DNA of 50,674 nt from a virus, in IMG/VR virus record IMGVR_UViG_3300020185_000068, positions 1 through 50,674 of that record. One strand, written 5' to 3'. Below are positions 22,232 to 31,150 of the stretch, piece after piece. Under the pieces are notes generated by a model. That model made no database searches and had not been told where the DNA came from. It worked only from the letters and a program-made list of their open reading frames with translations. Numbering within the stretch: position 1 is the stretch's first letter; every line of letters starts with the position of its first letter. The position numbers and the translations under genes are program-made.

Positions 22232-23936
22232 TATTTACCCTTCCTACTAATTCATCCCTATGAGATATTAATAGAATGTTCTTTTCGCGATCTCGTTCCA
22301 TTTTCTTAAGAACACCCAAAGCACTTTCAACACCTACTGTGTCCATACCACTATCAACAAGCTCGTCGATACAGATGAGATTAATTGGATGATTCATACT
22401 TTCAAAAACGTCACGGAAAGCCCAGCTTAATCCAAGTATAAGTCTATTACGTTCACCACGTGATAGATTGTCAAAGTCCAAGTCCTGTCCAAGTTGTACA
22501 ATGCTTACTGTTAGGTCACTCTGGAATTGTACTTCATGTGGAAGTCCAAGCTTAGTGATATAGTATTCTAAACGAGTGTTTAAGAATTGTAAATTTTGTT
22601 CAATAATGCGTTTACGGATAAAACTATCTTTATTTGTTAAAAGTTTCATTAGGAAGTCTTGATGATCCTTTAACTCCGTAAGTCTATTTACCTCTTCCCA
22701 ATTTACTACCTGCAATCCAGTATCTTTAAATGACTGTATTTGATCATCGTACGGATCAATTTCTGTTTTCTTACGTTCAATCTCTAGTTCGATGTTTGAT
22801 AGTTTATTTTGGTGTTCATACGCTTCTTGTAATGTATTATACTGTAGTTGCGGAGCAACTCCCAAATTACCAATACTAGCAAGTGCTTCTGTATAATCTT
22901 CAATTGATTGATTGTATTCGTTAATCAATTGTTGACTTTCGTCAACTGCTTCTTGTTTTGTTACAAGTATTTTTTCATGTGCATCATCATGTAGCTCTTG
23001 TCCACATGCATAACAGGTGTGTTCCATTGTAGATTTTAAATCTTTTTGTGCTTTAACAAGTCTACGTTGCTCACGATCTACACTACTTTTAAGTTTTGCA
23101 ACTTCACTTTCCAGTGTGTCAATTTGTGACTTTGTTTGATTGTATTCATCAAACGCCGCATGATTAGTAATTTCAGTATTAATATCAATCTGCTGTAGTG
23201 CAAGCAAGTCTGTAGACAATGCAGCCAGTTGATCTGCATTACTTTTATGCCATATGCGTTGCCTACGTTCCATATCAACAATGCTTTTATTGATATGTTC
23301 ATTTGCTTCTTCAACACCACGGATACGATATGTTTCTTCTTGGATACTATCTTTGTTTTGTTTTGTTAAATCTTTAAGTATGTCTGCTTTTTCTGACAGT
23401 TGAGTAATACCCAACAGTTGTTCAATTAATTCACGTTGCTCATTAGCTCGCATACTTAAGAACGGATCAGTATAGGTGTTAAGTGCCATAATGTGCTTAA
23501 ACATTGTGTGGCTCATACCTAAAACTTTTTCAATTGCTATTTGTGTTAAGCGACCTTCGCCCTGCATTTCATCACTAATGCCTTCCAAGTTATCAACACC
23601 GCCAACCATGAAACGAAAAATATTTGGTTTACGTCCACGCTCAATAGTGTAGTGAATTCCATCCTTTATAAATTCAACAGTAACCATCATTTGCTTGTTG
23701 TTGGTTTTATTAACTAGATTATCTTTTTTAATGTTGTAAAGTGCGTTGCCGTATAGTGCATAACTGAGTGCGTTAACAATAGTAGTTTTGCCTGTTCCGT
23801 TACGTGAGCCATCGCCGCCCAAGTCCATGTTATTGCCCAACACAAGTGTTAAGCCATCATGGTTAAAAGTTACTGCCTGGGTAACATTGCCCACGCTCAT
23901 AAAGTTCTTTACTGTAATGTTTTTTATTTCTAGCAT
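22161..23936 (-). CDS. gp46: recombination endonuclease subunit gp46 (SbcC/Rad50-like)
   Basis: A 591-residue ABC-type ATPase. The Walker A motif GSRNGTGKTT lies at residues 43-52. Long coiled coils flank a zinc hook CYAC near residue 308. The signature LSRGERNRL is near 490 and Walker B LICIDEL near 522, followed by a D-loop-like segment. With gp47 it resects DNA ends for the recombination-dependent replication and repair typical of T4. The length matches T4 gp46 (560). It starts 1 nt after the gp47 stop, so the two are made together. Confidence 0.96.
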   Translation of the reverse strand: MLEIKNITVKNFMSVGNVTQAVTFNHDGLTLVLGNNMDLGGDGSRNGTGKTTIVNALSYALYGNALYNIKKDNLVNKTNNKQMMVTVEFIKDGIHYTIERGRKPNIFRFMVGGVDNLEGISDEMQGEGRLTQIAIEKVLGMSHTMFKHIMALNTYTDPFLSMRANEQRELIEQLLGITQLSEKADILKDLTKQNKDSIQEETYRIRGVEEANEHINKSIVDMERRQRIWHKSNADQLAALSTDLLALQQIDINTEITNHAAFDEYNQTKSQIDTLESEVAKLKSSVDREQRRLVKAQKDLKSTMEHTCYACGQELHDDAHEKILVTKQEAVDESQQLINEYNQSIEDYTEALASIGNLGVAPQLQYNTLQEAYEHQNKLSNIELEIERKKTEIDPYDDQIQSFKDTGLQVVNWEEVNRLTELKDHQDFLMKLLTNKDSFIRKRIIEQNLQFLNTRLEYYITKLGLPHEVQFQSDLTVSIVQLGQDLDFDNLSRGERNRLILGLSWAFRDVFESMNHPINLICIDELVDSGMDTVGVESALGVLKKMERDREKNILLISHRDELVGRVNSVLQVTKENGFTTFNTEIEVIDA

Positions 23937-23937
23937 A

Positions 23938-24960
23938 TTAAAGGTTTAATCCGTTGTAAATGTCAATAAGAATGTTGTTGCTGATTGTAGGACTGTCAAT
24001 AGCCTTGAGCTGATTTAGCACTATACTATCCACATTCTCTACTTCTAATTGTGCGCTGCTATCCCAATCTTGTGCGTGTTCTTCTTTTTTGCTTGGTAAC
24101 AATGCAATCTCACGCAAATTATATTGTTTAGCAAATGTCTCTTTAATAAAGTTTGCTTCTTCGTATGTAATTGGCACATCCAATGTTACACGGCAATAAG
24201 TGTTATTAGACAATATTTCTTCAGGTCTGTCAATCAATTTAGATAGTGGAATAGTACGATACTTTGGAGCATCTTTCCAAGTAACGTACTCATGTGTTCC
24301 GTCCCAATCTAAAATAGTAAACCCGCGGTCATCATCCCATGCATCACTAAAGTTATGTGGAAACGCATTTCCTGGATAGATAACATTGCCTTGTTCTTGG
24401 CGTTTATGAAAATGTCCACTAAACACCTTTTCAGCTTTTTGCATATGCTCTGCTTTGAGTCCATGTCCATGATCTGGCATTTGTACCATTGCATTCATAT
24501 AGAAACTGGGAAGCTCAAAGTGACCAAAGATAAAACGTGATTTGACTTCTTTAAGTTTTTTCCATTCATCATCAACAAGCCAAGGTATAAATGCACACCC
24601 ATCCTCTTGATATATTCCATCGTTAATCATACGTAAATTTGGATACATTTCCACCATAGGTACACTATGGATCTCACGCTTCTCTCGATAATATAAATCG
24701 TGATTACCAGTAATCATAACAACTTCATCAAATGCATCGTTAAGTCGTTGAAGGTTGCTCATTGTATAATTTAGTGTACTAACATTGATACTTGCACGAT
24801 TGTGATGCCAGTCGCCCAAAAAGAATGCTTTCTTGATGCCACGTTTGTGTGCTTCGTCAATCATCCATATAATAAACTCTTCGCAATCAATGTTGTGTTG
24901 GCGGCTGTTGTTCTTCATGCCAAAATGAATGTCAGTAAAAATTACTACCTTATCAAACAT
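23938..24960 (-). CDS. gp47: recombination endonuclease subunit gp47 (SbcD/Mre11-like)
   Basis: A 340-residue metallophosphoesterase nuclease. The metal-binding motifs are in order: DIHFG (Asp10, His12), GDWHHNR (Asp50), GNHD (residues 85-88) and GHFHKRQ in the middle. T4 gp47 is 339 residues, an exact size match. It forms the nuclease of the gp46/gp47 complex. It lies 19 nt downstream of gp55 and 1 nt upstream of gp46, in one operon. Confidence 0.96.
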   Translation of the reverse strand: MFDKVVIFTDIHFGMKNNSRQHNIDCEEFIIWMIDEAHKRGIKKAFFLGDWHHNRASINVSTLNYTMSNLQRLNDAFDEVVMITGNHDLYYREKREIHSVPMVEMYPNLRMINDGIYQEDGCAFIPWLVDDEWKKLKEVKSRFIFGHFELPSFYMNAMVQMPDHGHGLKAEHMQKAEKVFSGHFHKRQEQGNVIYPGNAFPHNFSDAWDDDRGFTILDWDGTHEYVTWKDAPKYRTIPLSKLIDRPEEILSNNTYCRVTLDVPITYEEANFIKETFAKQYNLREIALLPSKKEEHAQDWDSSAQLEVENVDSIVLNQLKAIDSPTISNNILIDIYNGLNL

Positions 24961-24979
24961 TATTAATATTTACCTTTAA

Positions 24980-25846
24980 TTATTTCTTATCTTCTACACG
25001 ATTTTCTTGAATACTTTCCCATTCAGCACCAAATGTTCTAGTCCAACTTGGATCTAAACCATTTTGCTCTAGTATATCATCTCTAATATTTTGGTTACGC
25101 TTCTCTAAGTTTAACACTCTTGTAAAACTATTATTGATTGCGGCAGTGTAATATGCAAATGGATTTTGTGATTTAAACTCGTTAAACTGCAATCCAATTT
25201 GAGATAGTTGTAATAATGCTTGACTGCGCATTTCATCCACATATGTGTATCCACGCCAATTGCCTCTGCGGCTATATCTTTCACAAAGCTTCATGTACAT
25301 AATAGCAAGCTTCTGATTAGTTACACCGTGATCAATACTAAAATATCCATTATCAACACCGCCTTCCCAATGACTACGAGCACATTCGCTCCAGTCACCA
25401 TCATTAAGTGCAATATGCTTGAAAGGAGGAAAGTTAACTTTTGTTTTAGTATCTGCAATTGTTTTTGGATTGTTCTTGCGTCCTGGTTCATCAGGCACAT
25501 GATCGAATGTCATTAAACGAAATACTAACTGATCGTCAGTAATCGTAGAAACATCAACAGCAAAGTCAGCAGCACGTGGTTTCGTTCGTCTTGCTACTAA
25601 TCCATTTTCCCAACGTGTCACTTCGGCATCATGAGCAACTTTTTGCATGCGTGTTGCACGGTTCTGTCTTGCTTGTTCGATGGTTTCTGGTGTAATCTCA
25701 TCTAAACTCTCAATAATTAGGTCAAAGTAAAAATACTTTTCCTGGTCGCCTTCGTCTTTAATCCAGCAGTAAGACATCTTACTATTGTGGATTTCTTTAA
25801 GAAGGTCCTTGTTTGTTAAGTAATATTTTTTTGGGGCTCTAGCCAT
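24980..25846 (-). CDS. gp55: late-transcription sigma factor gp55
   Basis: A 288-residue homologue of T4 gp55, the sigma factor that directs host RNA polymerase to TATAAATA late promoters. The sigma core is in the C-terminal half: LAIMYMKLCERYSRRGNWRGYTYVDEMRSQALLQL followed by NPFAYYTAAINNSFTRVLNLEKRNQNIRDD. T4 gp55 is 185 residues. Here about 150 N-terminal residues are extra (PKKYYLTNKDLLKEIHNSKMSYCW and onward) with unknown function. It is the first gene of the gp55-gp47-gp46 operon and has a sigma70-type promoter with a good ribosome site (AGGAGATTACAATT). Confidence 0.93.
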   Translation of the reverse strand: MARAPKKYYLTNKDLLKEIHNSKMSYCWIKDEGDQEKYFYFDLIIESLDEITPETIEQARQNRATRMQKVAHDAEVTRWENGLVARRTKPRAADFAVDVSTITDDQLVFRLMTFDHVPDEPGRKNNPKTIADTKTKVNFPPFKHIALNDGDWSECARSHWEGGVDNGYFSIDHGVTNQKLAIMYMKLCERYSRRGNWRGYTYVDEMRSQALLQLSQIGLQFNEFKSQNPFAYYTAAINNSFTRVLNLEKRNQNIRDDILEQNGLDPSWTRTFGAEWESIQENRVEDKK

Positions 25847-25870
25847 AATTGTAATCTCCTAGTTATATAC

Positions 25871-25899
25871 ATTGTAACACTGGTCATATAGGCAGTCAA
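25871..25899 (-). promoter_or_regulatory. sigma70-type promoter of the gp55 operon
   Basis: Minus strand: TTGACT (25899-25894), 17-nt spacer, TACAAT (25876-25871), followed by a ribosome site and the gp55 ATG. It is expected to be used by host polymerase before late transcription. Confidence 0.75.
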
Positions 25900-25914
25900 C
25901 CTGTTTTTTCAAAG

Positions 25915-25922
25915 TATAAATA
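25915..25922 (+). promoter_or_regulatory. consensus late promoter TATAAATA
   Basis: The plus strand reads AGTATAAATACAATATAATG, an exact T4 late consensus, 22 nt upstream of the nucleotidyltransferase ATG. It is the likely head of the baseplate operon. Confidence 0.8.
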
Positions 25923-25943
25923 CAATATAATGGAGACACCAAT

Positions 25944-26564
25944 ATGAGATATTCTGACATAATATTAACGGAAGACAAAGCCCAACAAATTACAGTTGTG
26001 TATGGCGGACGCTTTCAACCTATGCATAACGGGCATTATTCATTGTATCAAAAGCTAGTACAACGCTTTGGTGCTGATAATGTGTTTGTTGCAACAACAG
26101 TTAGTAAAGAAGCACTAACACAACAAAAATCTGGAAACTTTAGCAAAAATCCCTTTACATTTGAAGAAAAAGCTTATATAGCTAAAAAGATGTTTGGAAT
26201 TAATAATATTGTGCAAACAAGCCCATATAGGCCAGAACTAGATAAAATGGGCAGAGATCCAAACACAAGTGGTGTCGTGCTAGTGTTTAGTGAAAAAGAC
26301 GCAGGCAGATTAAAAAGCTCTCCATCAATCCACCCACTGCCAAAAGATTTAAACAGCATGGAAGCATATTATGAAAATGGTAATATGAAACGTGCATACA
26401 TCCTTGAGATGCCAATAGAACAAGGTGGCATGAGTGCTACTGACTTCCGTAACGATATGGCAAATAAAGAATTAGATGATAACGAAAAACAAAACACATT
26501 TGTTAAGTTCTTTGGAAAGTTTGATCAAGAAGTATATGACTTTATTTCAGAGAGGCTATCATAA
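25944..26564 (+). CDS. NMN-adenylyltransferase-like nucleotidyltransferase
   Basis: A 206-residue enzyme of the HxGH nucleotidyltransferase superfamily. The ATP-binding motif GRFQPMHNGH spans residues 22-31 and a second, ISSTxxR-like site reads MSATDFRN near 170. Relatives are nicotinamide-nucleotide or cytidylyl transferases; similar genes occur in T4-like marine phages. It would transfer a nucleotidyl group from NTP to a mononucleotide or phospho-compound; the substrate cannot be told from sequence. It is the first gene behind a consensus late promoter and its stop abuts the gp48 start, odd for a metabolic enzyme. A virion or tail-assembly role is possible. Confidence 0.8.
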   Translation: MRYSDIILTEDKAQQITVVYGGRFQPMHNGHYSLYQKLVQRFGADNVFVATTVSKEALTQQKSGNFSKNPFTFEEKAYIAKKMFGINNIVQTSPYRPELDKMGRDPNTSGVVLVFSEKDAGRLKSSPSIHPLPKDLNSMEAYYENGNMKRAYILEMPIEQGGMSATDFRNDMANKELDDNEKQNTFVKFFGKFDQEVYDFISERLS

Positions 26565-27148
26565 TGGCAACTCCTGGAAATGTAAAAAACAAAGTGTCAC
26601 TAACAGCACAAATTGGCTTTGCAGGAATGCTAGGACCGTTACGTCAATCAAGAGGTGTACATTTTCCATACAGTCCTACTATTCAAGTATCACATGCTGC
26701 TAGTTATGGACAATATGAAACAACACACAGTGCTTATCAAGCAAACTATTATATTAACACACGTAATCCAAATATCAGTGTAACAGCACAATTTACTGCT
26801 CAAACTGTTGAAGAAGCTGAATACGCAGCGGCAGCTCTTCATTTTTTTAAATCATGTACAAAAGGTGAATTTGGTCGTAGCAGTGGCAATCCAGGTGCAC
26901 CGCCGCCAGTATTAAAATTCAGTGCATATGGAGAACTACATATGTCTAATGTTCCAGTTGTACTTACTAGTTTTGGGTACGTATTGCCAGAAGATACAGA
27001 TATGGTAGAAACAAGCTTTGGGACAATACCTGCGTTGTTCTTAGCTAGTATAGAATTAACTCCACAATATGCACCTGAAGATGTAAAAAATAATTATAGT
27101 GCCGCCTCTTATAGAAACGGTGCCGCACTTAAAAGAGGGTTTATGTAA
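26564..27148 (+). CDS. gp48: baseplate tail-tube initiator gp48 (short form)
   Basis: A 194-residue protein matching the core of T4 gp48: FPYSPTIQVSHAASYGQY near residue 33, SVTAQFTAQTVEEAEYAAAALHFFKSCTK near 75 and GAPPPVLKFSAYGELHMSNVPVVLTSF near 108. T4 gp48 is 364 residues, so the N-terminal domain is missing or replaced. It caps the baseplate hub and nucleates the tail tube. It overlaps the preceding stop and is followed directly by gp53. Confidence 0.85.
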   Translation: MATPGNVKNKVSLTAQIGFAGMLGPLRQSRGVHFPYSPTIQVSHAASYGQYETTHSAYQANYYINTRNPNISVTAQFTAQTVEEAEYAAAALHFFKSCTKGEFGRSSGNPGAPPPVLKFSAYGELHMSNVPVVLTSFGYVLPEDTDMVETSFGTIPALFLASIELTPQYAPEDVKNNYSAASYRNGAALKRGFM

Positions 27149-27438
27149 TGGACAATGCAAAATATAATTCAGGTAGTGTTTATAGAAGTACTACTATTAT
27201 TGACAATAAATATTTAGACATATACAACTCAGAGATAGACTTTACAAAAGACTACGGGTTATATGATTATACGATAGAAAACAAATATAACTTACGCCCA
27301 GACTTGTTAGCTTTTAATTTATATGGTGACAGTGAGTTGTGGTGGGTATTTGCAAAATTCAATCAAGATCAACTTAGTGATCCAATTATTGATTTTGTAT
27401 CAGGACTAAAAATACAGGTACCAGAAAGATTTAACTAA
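27148..27438 (+). CDS. gp53: baseplate wedge subunit gp53
   Basis: A 96-residue protein with the gp53 C-terminal LysM-like region: LRPDLLAFNLYGDSELWWVFAKFNQDQL, DPIIDFVSGLKIQVP. T4 gp53 is 196 residues, so this is a shortened form. In T4 it clamps wedges together in the inner baseplate. Start and stop abut gp48 and the next hub gene. Confidence 0.88.
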   Translation: MDNAKYNSGSVYRSTTIIDNKYLDIYNSEIDFTKDYGLYDYTIENKYNLRPDLLAFNLYGDSELWWVFAKFNQDQLSDPIIDFVSGLKIQVPERFN

Positions 27439-29217
27439 ATGGCATTAGCACCAAACACTAGTTCATCTTCATCCATACAACCAAATTGGATGAGTTCTTT
27501 AAACTTAGCCACATATAACTTTAGTTTATATTTGACTAGTGTTGACGTATGGAATACGCCAGAGCTTTTAAAAAATGATATTCCTATACTTAATTCACAA
27601 CGTGCATATTTAATAGCACAAAGTGGACATACTGCTGACTTTGGTATTGACAATGTAGCATTTACGTCACGTGCAATTAACGGCACTGAACAATCAATGT
27701 ATACAAGTGTAAGCACTATACAGTTTGATATACATGAAGTATTGGGATTTCGTTTATATAAAAACTTACTTGAATACATTAAGCTTTATAACTATGCAAG
27801 TTTTCAACAAAGCAAATTTGTACTTAAATTGGAATTTGTAGGAAGAGATTCAAACACCGATGCAATTAAAAAATACCCTGCAACATTATTTTTCCAGTTA
27901 GGCATTCAAGACATCAATGCATCTATATCTGCCCAAGGTACACAATATAATTTCATCTGTACTACGCAAAGTCGTAACGGATTAGATATTGCAAGAGCGC
28001 CAACAGCCGTTAGTGCTGAAGGTATTGTTTCACTAAATGATTACATAACAAACATAGAAGCATCATTAAACGAAAATGAAGCTAACATGCGAAGAAGACG
28101 ACCAGAAGATCAAGTTAATATTGTAAGCAAAGTATGGAAAATAACAACTGGTCCTGGCATGTCAGAATTTTTATCACAGCCAATTAGTGGGGTAGAGTCA
28201 AACAGTGCTAGTTTAAGTCAACAAAAAGAAACTGGTACTGCAATGGTAAGTATTCCTAGTAACACAAATATCGTTGGATATCTGTATACAGAACTTAACA
28301 AAATAATACCAGGGCTAATAGAACAAAGAGAATCAGCACGTTGGGAAGAAAGTATTCCTAAAATTACAGTCACGCCAGCAATTAAAATAGAAGAGTCTAG
28401 AGATAACTTAACAAATCAAATTACTCAAATTTTGGAAATTAAAGTAGATGTAGCCTCTACATTTGATAGACAACCTGCAGATACTCCTGCAGAAGAAAAT
28501 TCCAATAGAAGCAATCCATTATTGCAGAATACATTTCTTAATAACATGACATCTCATATTAGCAAGAGGTACGACTTTTTATACACTGGATTGAATACTG
28601 AAATTATGGATATGGAATTAAATATTAATGCACAATTCTTTAATAGTATACCTCCAAGCTTTGGCACAAAAACAAATGAATCTATTGTACCACAAGTAAC
28701 CCCAACTGAAACTGATGGACCAGAAACAGGTAATAATAGTGTTCCACCTCGCACATTAGATAGCGTAGTTGAAAGTGTTAGAGAAATAGACCAAACTAGA
28801 GCTGCAGATCAAAATGCACTAGAGAGTTCTACAGATGCAACTGCAAGTAGATCACAAGGTTTGTTTAATCCAAGTGAAGTTGGATTTATGAATATGAGTA
28901 TGGACATCAAAGGTGATCCATATTGGTTAGGGTTAGCAGATGTATTTCCATCAAGCGACTCATTTAGAACAACCGCAGTGAGAGATCAAGCTAGAGGCGA
29001 TGTGCTAATTGCTTTCCTAAACTATCTGCCTTCACAAGACATAGCTAGATTTGGCAGTCAGCGTGGAAGAGAATTAGATTACCTTACAAGCGGAGTATAT
29101 ACAGTACAATCTATTAGTAGTAGATTCCAGTCAGGTGCATTTACACAAACACTTGAAGCAGTTAAGAGAGACGACCTAACTGTTGAGTTAGTTAAAAATA
29201 GAATGGAACAATTATGA
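27439..29217 (+). CDS. baseplate hub protein (gp27 position)
   Basis: A 592-residue structural protein. The N-terminal 200 residues (LYLTSVDVWNTPELLKNDIP, GFRLYKNLLEYIKLYNYASFQQSKF) and the C-terminal segment (GDPYWLGLADVF ... YTVQSISSRFQSGAFTQTLEAVKRDDL) have the style of tail-hub proteins, where a late YxVxxIxSxFxxGxFxQxLxxxR strand closes the barrel. The gene directly precedes the gp5-like gene, the place of T4 gp27. Homology to gp27 itself is not obvious to me. A Gln/Ser/Pro-rich linker (about 405-460) separates the two halves. Confidence 0.6.
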   Translation: MALAPNTSSSSSIQPNWMSSLNLATYNFSLYLTSVDVWNTPELLKNDIPILNSQRAYLIAQSGHTADFGIDNVAFTSRAINGTEQSMYTSVSTIQFDIHEVLGFRLYKNLLEYIKLYNYASFQQSKFVLKLEFVGRDSNTDAIKKYPATLFFQLGIQDINASISAQGTQYNFICTTQSRNGLDIARAPTAVSAEGIVSLNDYITNIEASLNENEANMRRRRPEDQVNIVSKVWKITTGPGMSEFLSQPISGVESNSASLSQQKETGTAMVSIPSNTNIVGYLYTELNKIIPGLIEQRESARWEESIPKITVTPAIKIEESRDNLTNQITQILEIKVDVASTFDRQPADTPAEENSNRSNPLLQNTFLNNMTSHISKRYDFLYTGLNTEIMDMELNINAQFFNSIPPSFGTKTNESIVPQVTPTETDGPETGNNSVPPRTLDSVVESVREIDQTRAADQNALESSTDATASRSQGLFNPSEVGFMNMSMDIKGDPYWLGLADVFPSSDSFRTTAVRDQARGDVLIAFLNYLPSQDIARFGSQRGRELDYLTSGVYTVQSISSRFQSGAFTQTLEAVKRDDLTVELVKNRMEQL

Positions 29218-30407
29218 GCATAGGCAATAACAGAACAAGAGGAACTCGTGTACCAACGGAAAGTGACCGTACTGGCAATAATAATATGACGCCAGATGGT
29301 ATGTATGTTGCAGAAGTTGTTGACAATGTAGACAGTACACATACTGGCAGAGTTACTGTTAAAATTGGTGAGTTTGAAAGCGATGCAGAGTTTAGTGCAT
29401 TAATGCTAACGCCTATGGGCGGAGCAACAAATTCAGACACTGTACAAGATGTTAACGATCCTGCGGGTACTGCTAAAAGTTTTGGTATGTGGATGCAACC
29501 ACCAGCACCAGGCACAACTGTATTAGTACAATTTAATCCTGGTATGCGCAATCCAGTTCTTATGGGCGGATTAATAACTGCACCAACAAATCAGAACTTG
29601 GGGAGTCAAGCAAGTGCTGAAACCAAAGACGGTGAAATTGGCCCAACAACGGAACAAAATCCAAATGATGATGCTAGTGAAATTACTAAGCCACGTAACG
29701 AAGCACAAAGTGAAGTATTGAATGATCAAGGATTAGAAACAGACTTTGTTCGTGGACATAGTATGAGTAGTGCTAGACGTGAATCGCCAAGCAATGTTAT
29801 GGGAGTTACAACACCAGGTGGTGGCGGACTAACAATGGATGACGGAGCTGCAGATGGTAGCGGTAGTCAAAATATTAGAATTAAAACACCTGGTGGCGGA
29901 CAGATATTAATTGACGATAGCACAGGTATTATTTTTATTACAAACCAATCAGGAAGCACACACATTGAGATGAATGCTGAAGGACAAATTGATATTTTTA
30001 GTGAAAATAGTCTTAGTGTAGCAAGTGGACAAGACATAAACTTTCATGCACAAGGCAATATCAATATGCAAGCTGACCAAGGTATAAACATACAAGCTGG
30101 CGCAGATGGAATTAAAGCAGCAACCGACGGTGACATTGATACCCACTCAACAGGAACAACTAATATACAAGCAACTGGTAGTTTAAGCACCAAGAGCTCT
30201 GCAACAATTAAGCAGACTGCACCAACAATTAATAATAACACTGATGGTGCCCAAGCAGATACAGCAACAACGCCAACTCCTAATGGATTAGTTGAAAATA
30301 GCGGAATTACAGAAAGTGCAACAAGCCGTGTACCTGAGCGCCATCCTTGGAATGGTGTACCAGGCGTACAAGAATCATTTACAACTGGTACAGGGAAACA
30401 ACAATAA
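29214..30407 (+). CDS. gp5: gp5-like baseplate hub spike without lysozyme
   Basis: A 397-residue spike protein. An OB-fold domain lies at about 25-125 (DGMYVAEVVDNVDSTHTGRVTVKI, PAPGTTVLVQFNPGMRNPVLMGG). From about 195 a VgrG/gp5-like triple-stranded beta-helix follows, with repeats such as IRIKTPGGGQILIDDSTG, HIEMNAEGQIDIFSE and NINMQADQGINIQAG. T4 gp5 (575 residues) holds a lysozyme domain between OB-fold and helix; here that insert is absent. A lysozyme-like gene follows at once (TAATG overlap). Confidence 0.85.
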   Translation: MSIGNNRTRGTRVPTESDRTGNNNMTPDGMYVAEVVDNVDSTHTGRVTVKIGEFESDAEFSALMLTPMGGATNSDTVQDVNDPAGTAKSFGMWMQPPAPGTTVLVQFNPGMRNPVLMGGLITAPTNQNLGSQASAETKDGEIGPTTEQNPNDDASEITKPRNEAQSEVLNDQGLETDFVRGHSMSSARRESPSNVMGVTTPGGGGLTMDDGAADGSGSQNIRIKTPGGGQILIDDSTGIIFITNQSGSTHIEMNAEGQIDIFSENSLSVASGQDINFHAQGNINMQADQGINIQAGADGIKAATDGDIDTHSTGTTNIQATGSLSTKSSATIKQTAPTINNNTDGAQADTATTPTPNGLVENSGITESATSRVPERHPWNGVPGVQESFTTGTGKQQ

Positions 30408-31147
30408 TGCCACAGCACGTAGTTAGACCAAATAAAGTATCAAAAGAAATGTTGATTGACTTTGAGGTATTTCCCAAAGTAGAAGCTAACATTAATAGCG
30501 TACTGATTCCACTAAGTGACTTAGAAGCAAGTGACTTATTGATTAACTTTGCGTTGAGACAAACACCTTATGTTCCTTTTAAACATAAAAATAAAAAAAC
30601 CAAAAAGATGCAGATTGGTTATGGATTAACAAAACAAATAGATAATCCAGTAGCATTGGAAGAATCAGATGCATATGCATTTTGGATTGAAAACTTTAAA
30701 GACAAAGAACGTGCATTTAAAAAGTTTTTTCCACTTGATACACTTACGCAGACACAATATGATGCAATGGTAAGTTTGCACTTCTTTACAGGTGCTTGGG
30801 ATAAAGTTGGAACAGAAATAGCAAAGTTTGACTTAAGAACACACATAATGAATCGTGAATGGGATTATGTTGCAACCGCACTTGTTAATAATGGACAAGA
30901 TCGTTTGCGTACACAAAGTGAAGCTAAAATAATGATGTTAGGAAATTATGGTAGACATACTCCAAGAACTATGTTAAAGTCTAAAGGTGTACAATTAATT
31001 CGTGGAGAATATCCACGTCAAAAAGACGCTATATCAAAACAACAGTGCGAGTATATATACTACGTTGAGCAACGTAGATTCTTGCCTGGTATCACCCAAT
31101 CCAGAATGCGACAAATCGTCGACCTCTTTAAATTACGGAATAATTAA
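30407..31147 (+). CDS. lysozyme-like (GH24-type) protein, catalytic Glu apparently lost
   Basis: A 246-residue protein starting MPQHVVRPNK (the ATG overlaps the gp5 stop). Lysozyme-fold phrases are visible: MQIGYGLTKQ near residue 68, then TLTQTQYDAMVSLHFFTGAW near 115, as in T4-type lysozymes. Where T4 lysozyme has its catalytic Glu before the first beta-hairpin, the sequence reads NFALRQTPYVPF, with no Glu. It may therefore be a wall-binding or structural remnant of the gp5 lysozyme. The C-terminal 100 residues are extra and basic. The family call is good; loss of activity is inferred. Confidence 0.65.
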   Translation: MPQHVVRPNKVSKEMLIDFEVFPKVEANINSVLIPLSDLEASDLLINFALRQTPYVPFKHKNKKTKKMQIGYGLTKQIDNPVALEESDAYAFWIENFKDKERAFKKFFPLDTLTQTQYDAMVSLHFFTGAWDKVGTEIAKFDLRTHIMNREWDYVATALVNNGQDRLRTQSEAKIMMLGNYGRHTPRTMLKSKGVQLIRGEYPRQKDAISKQQCEYIYYVEQRRFLPGITQSRMRQIVDLFKLRNN

Positions 31148-31150
31148 AAC

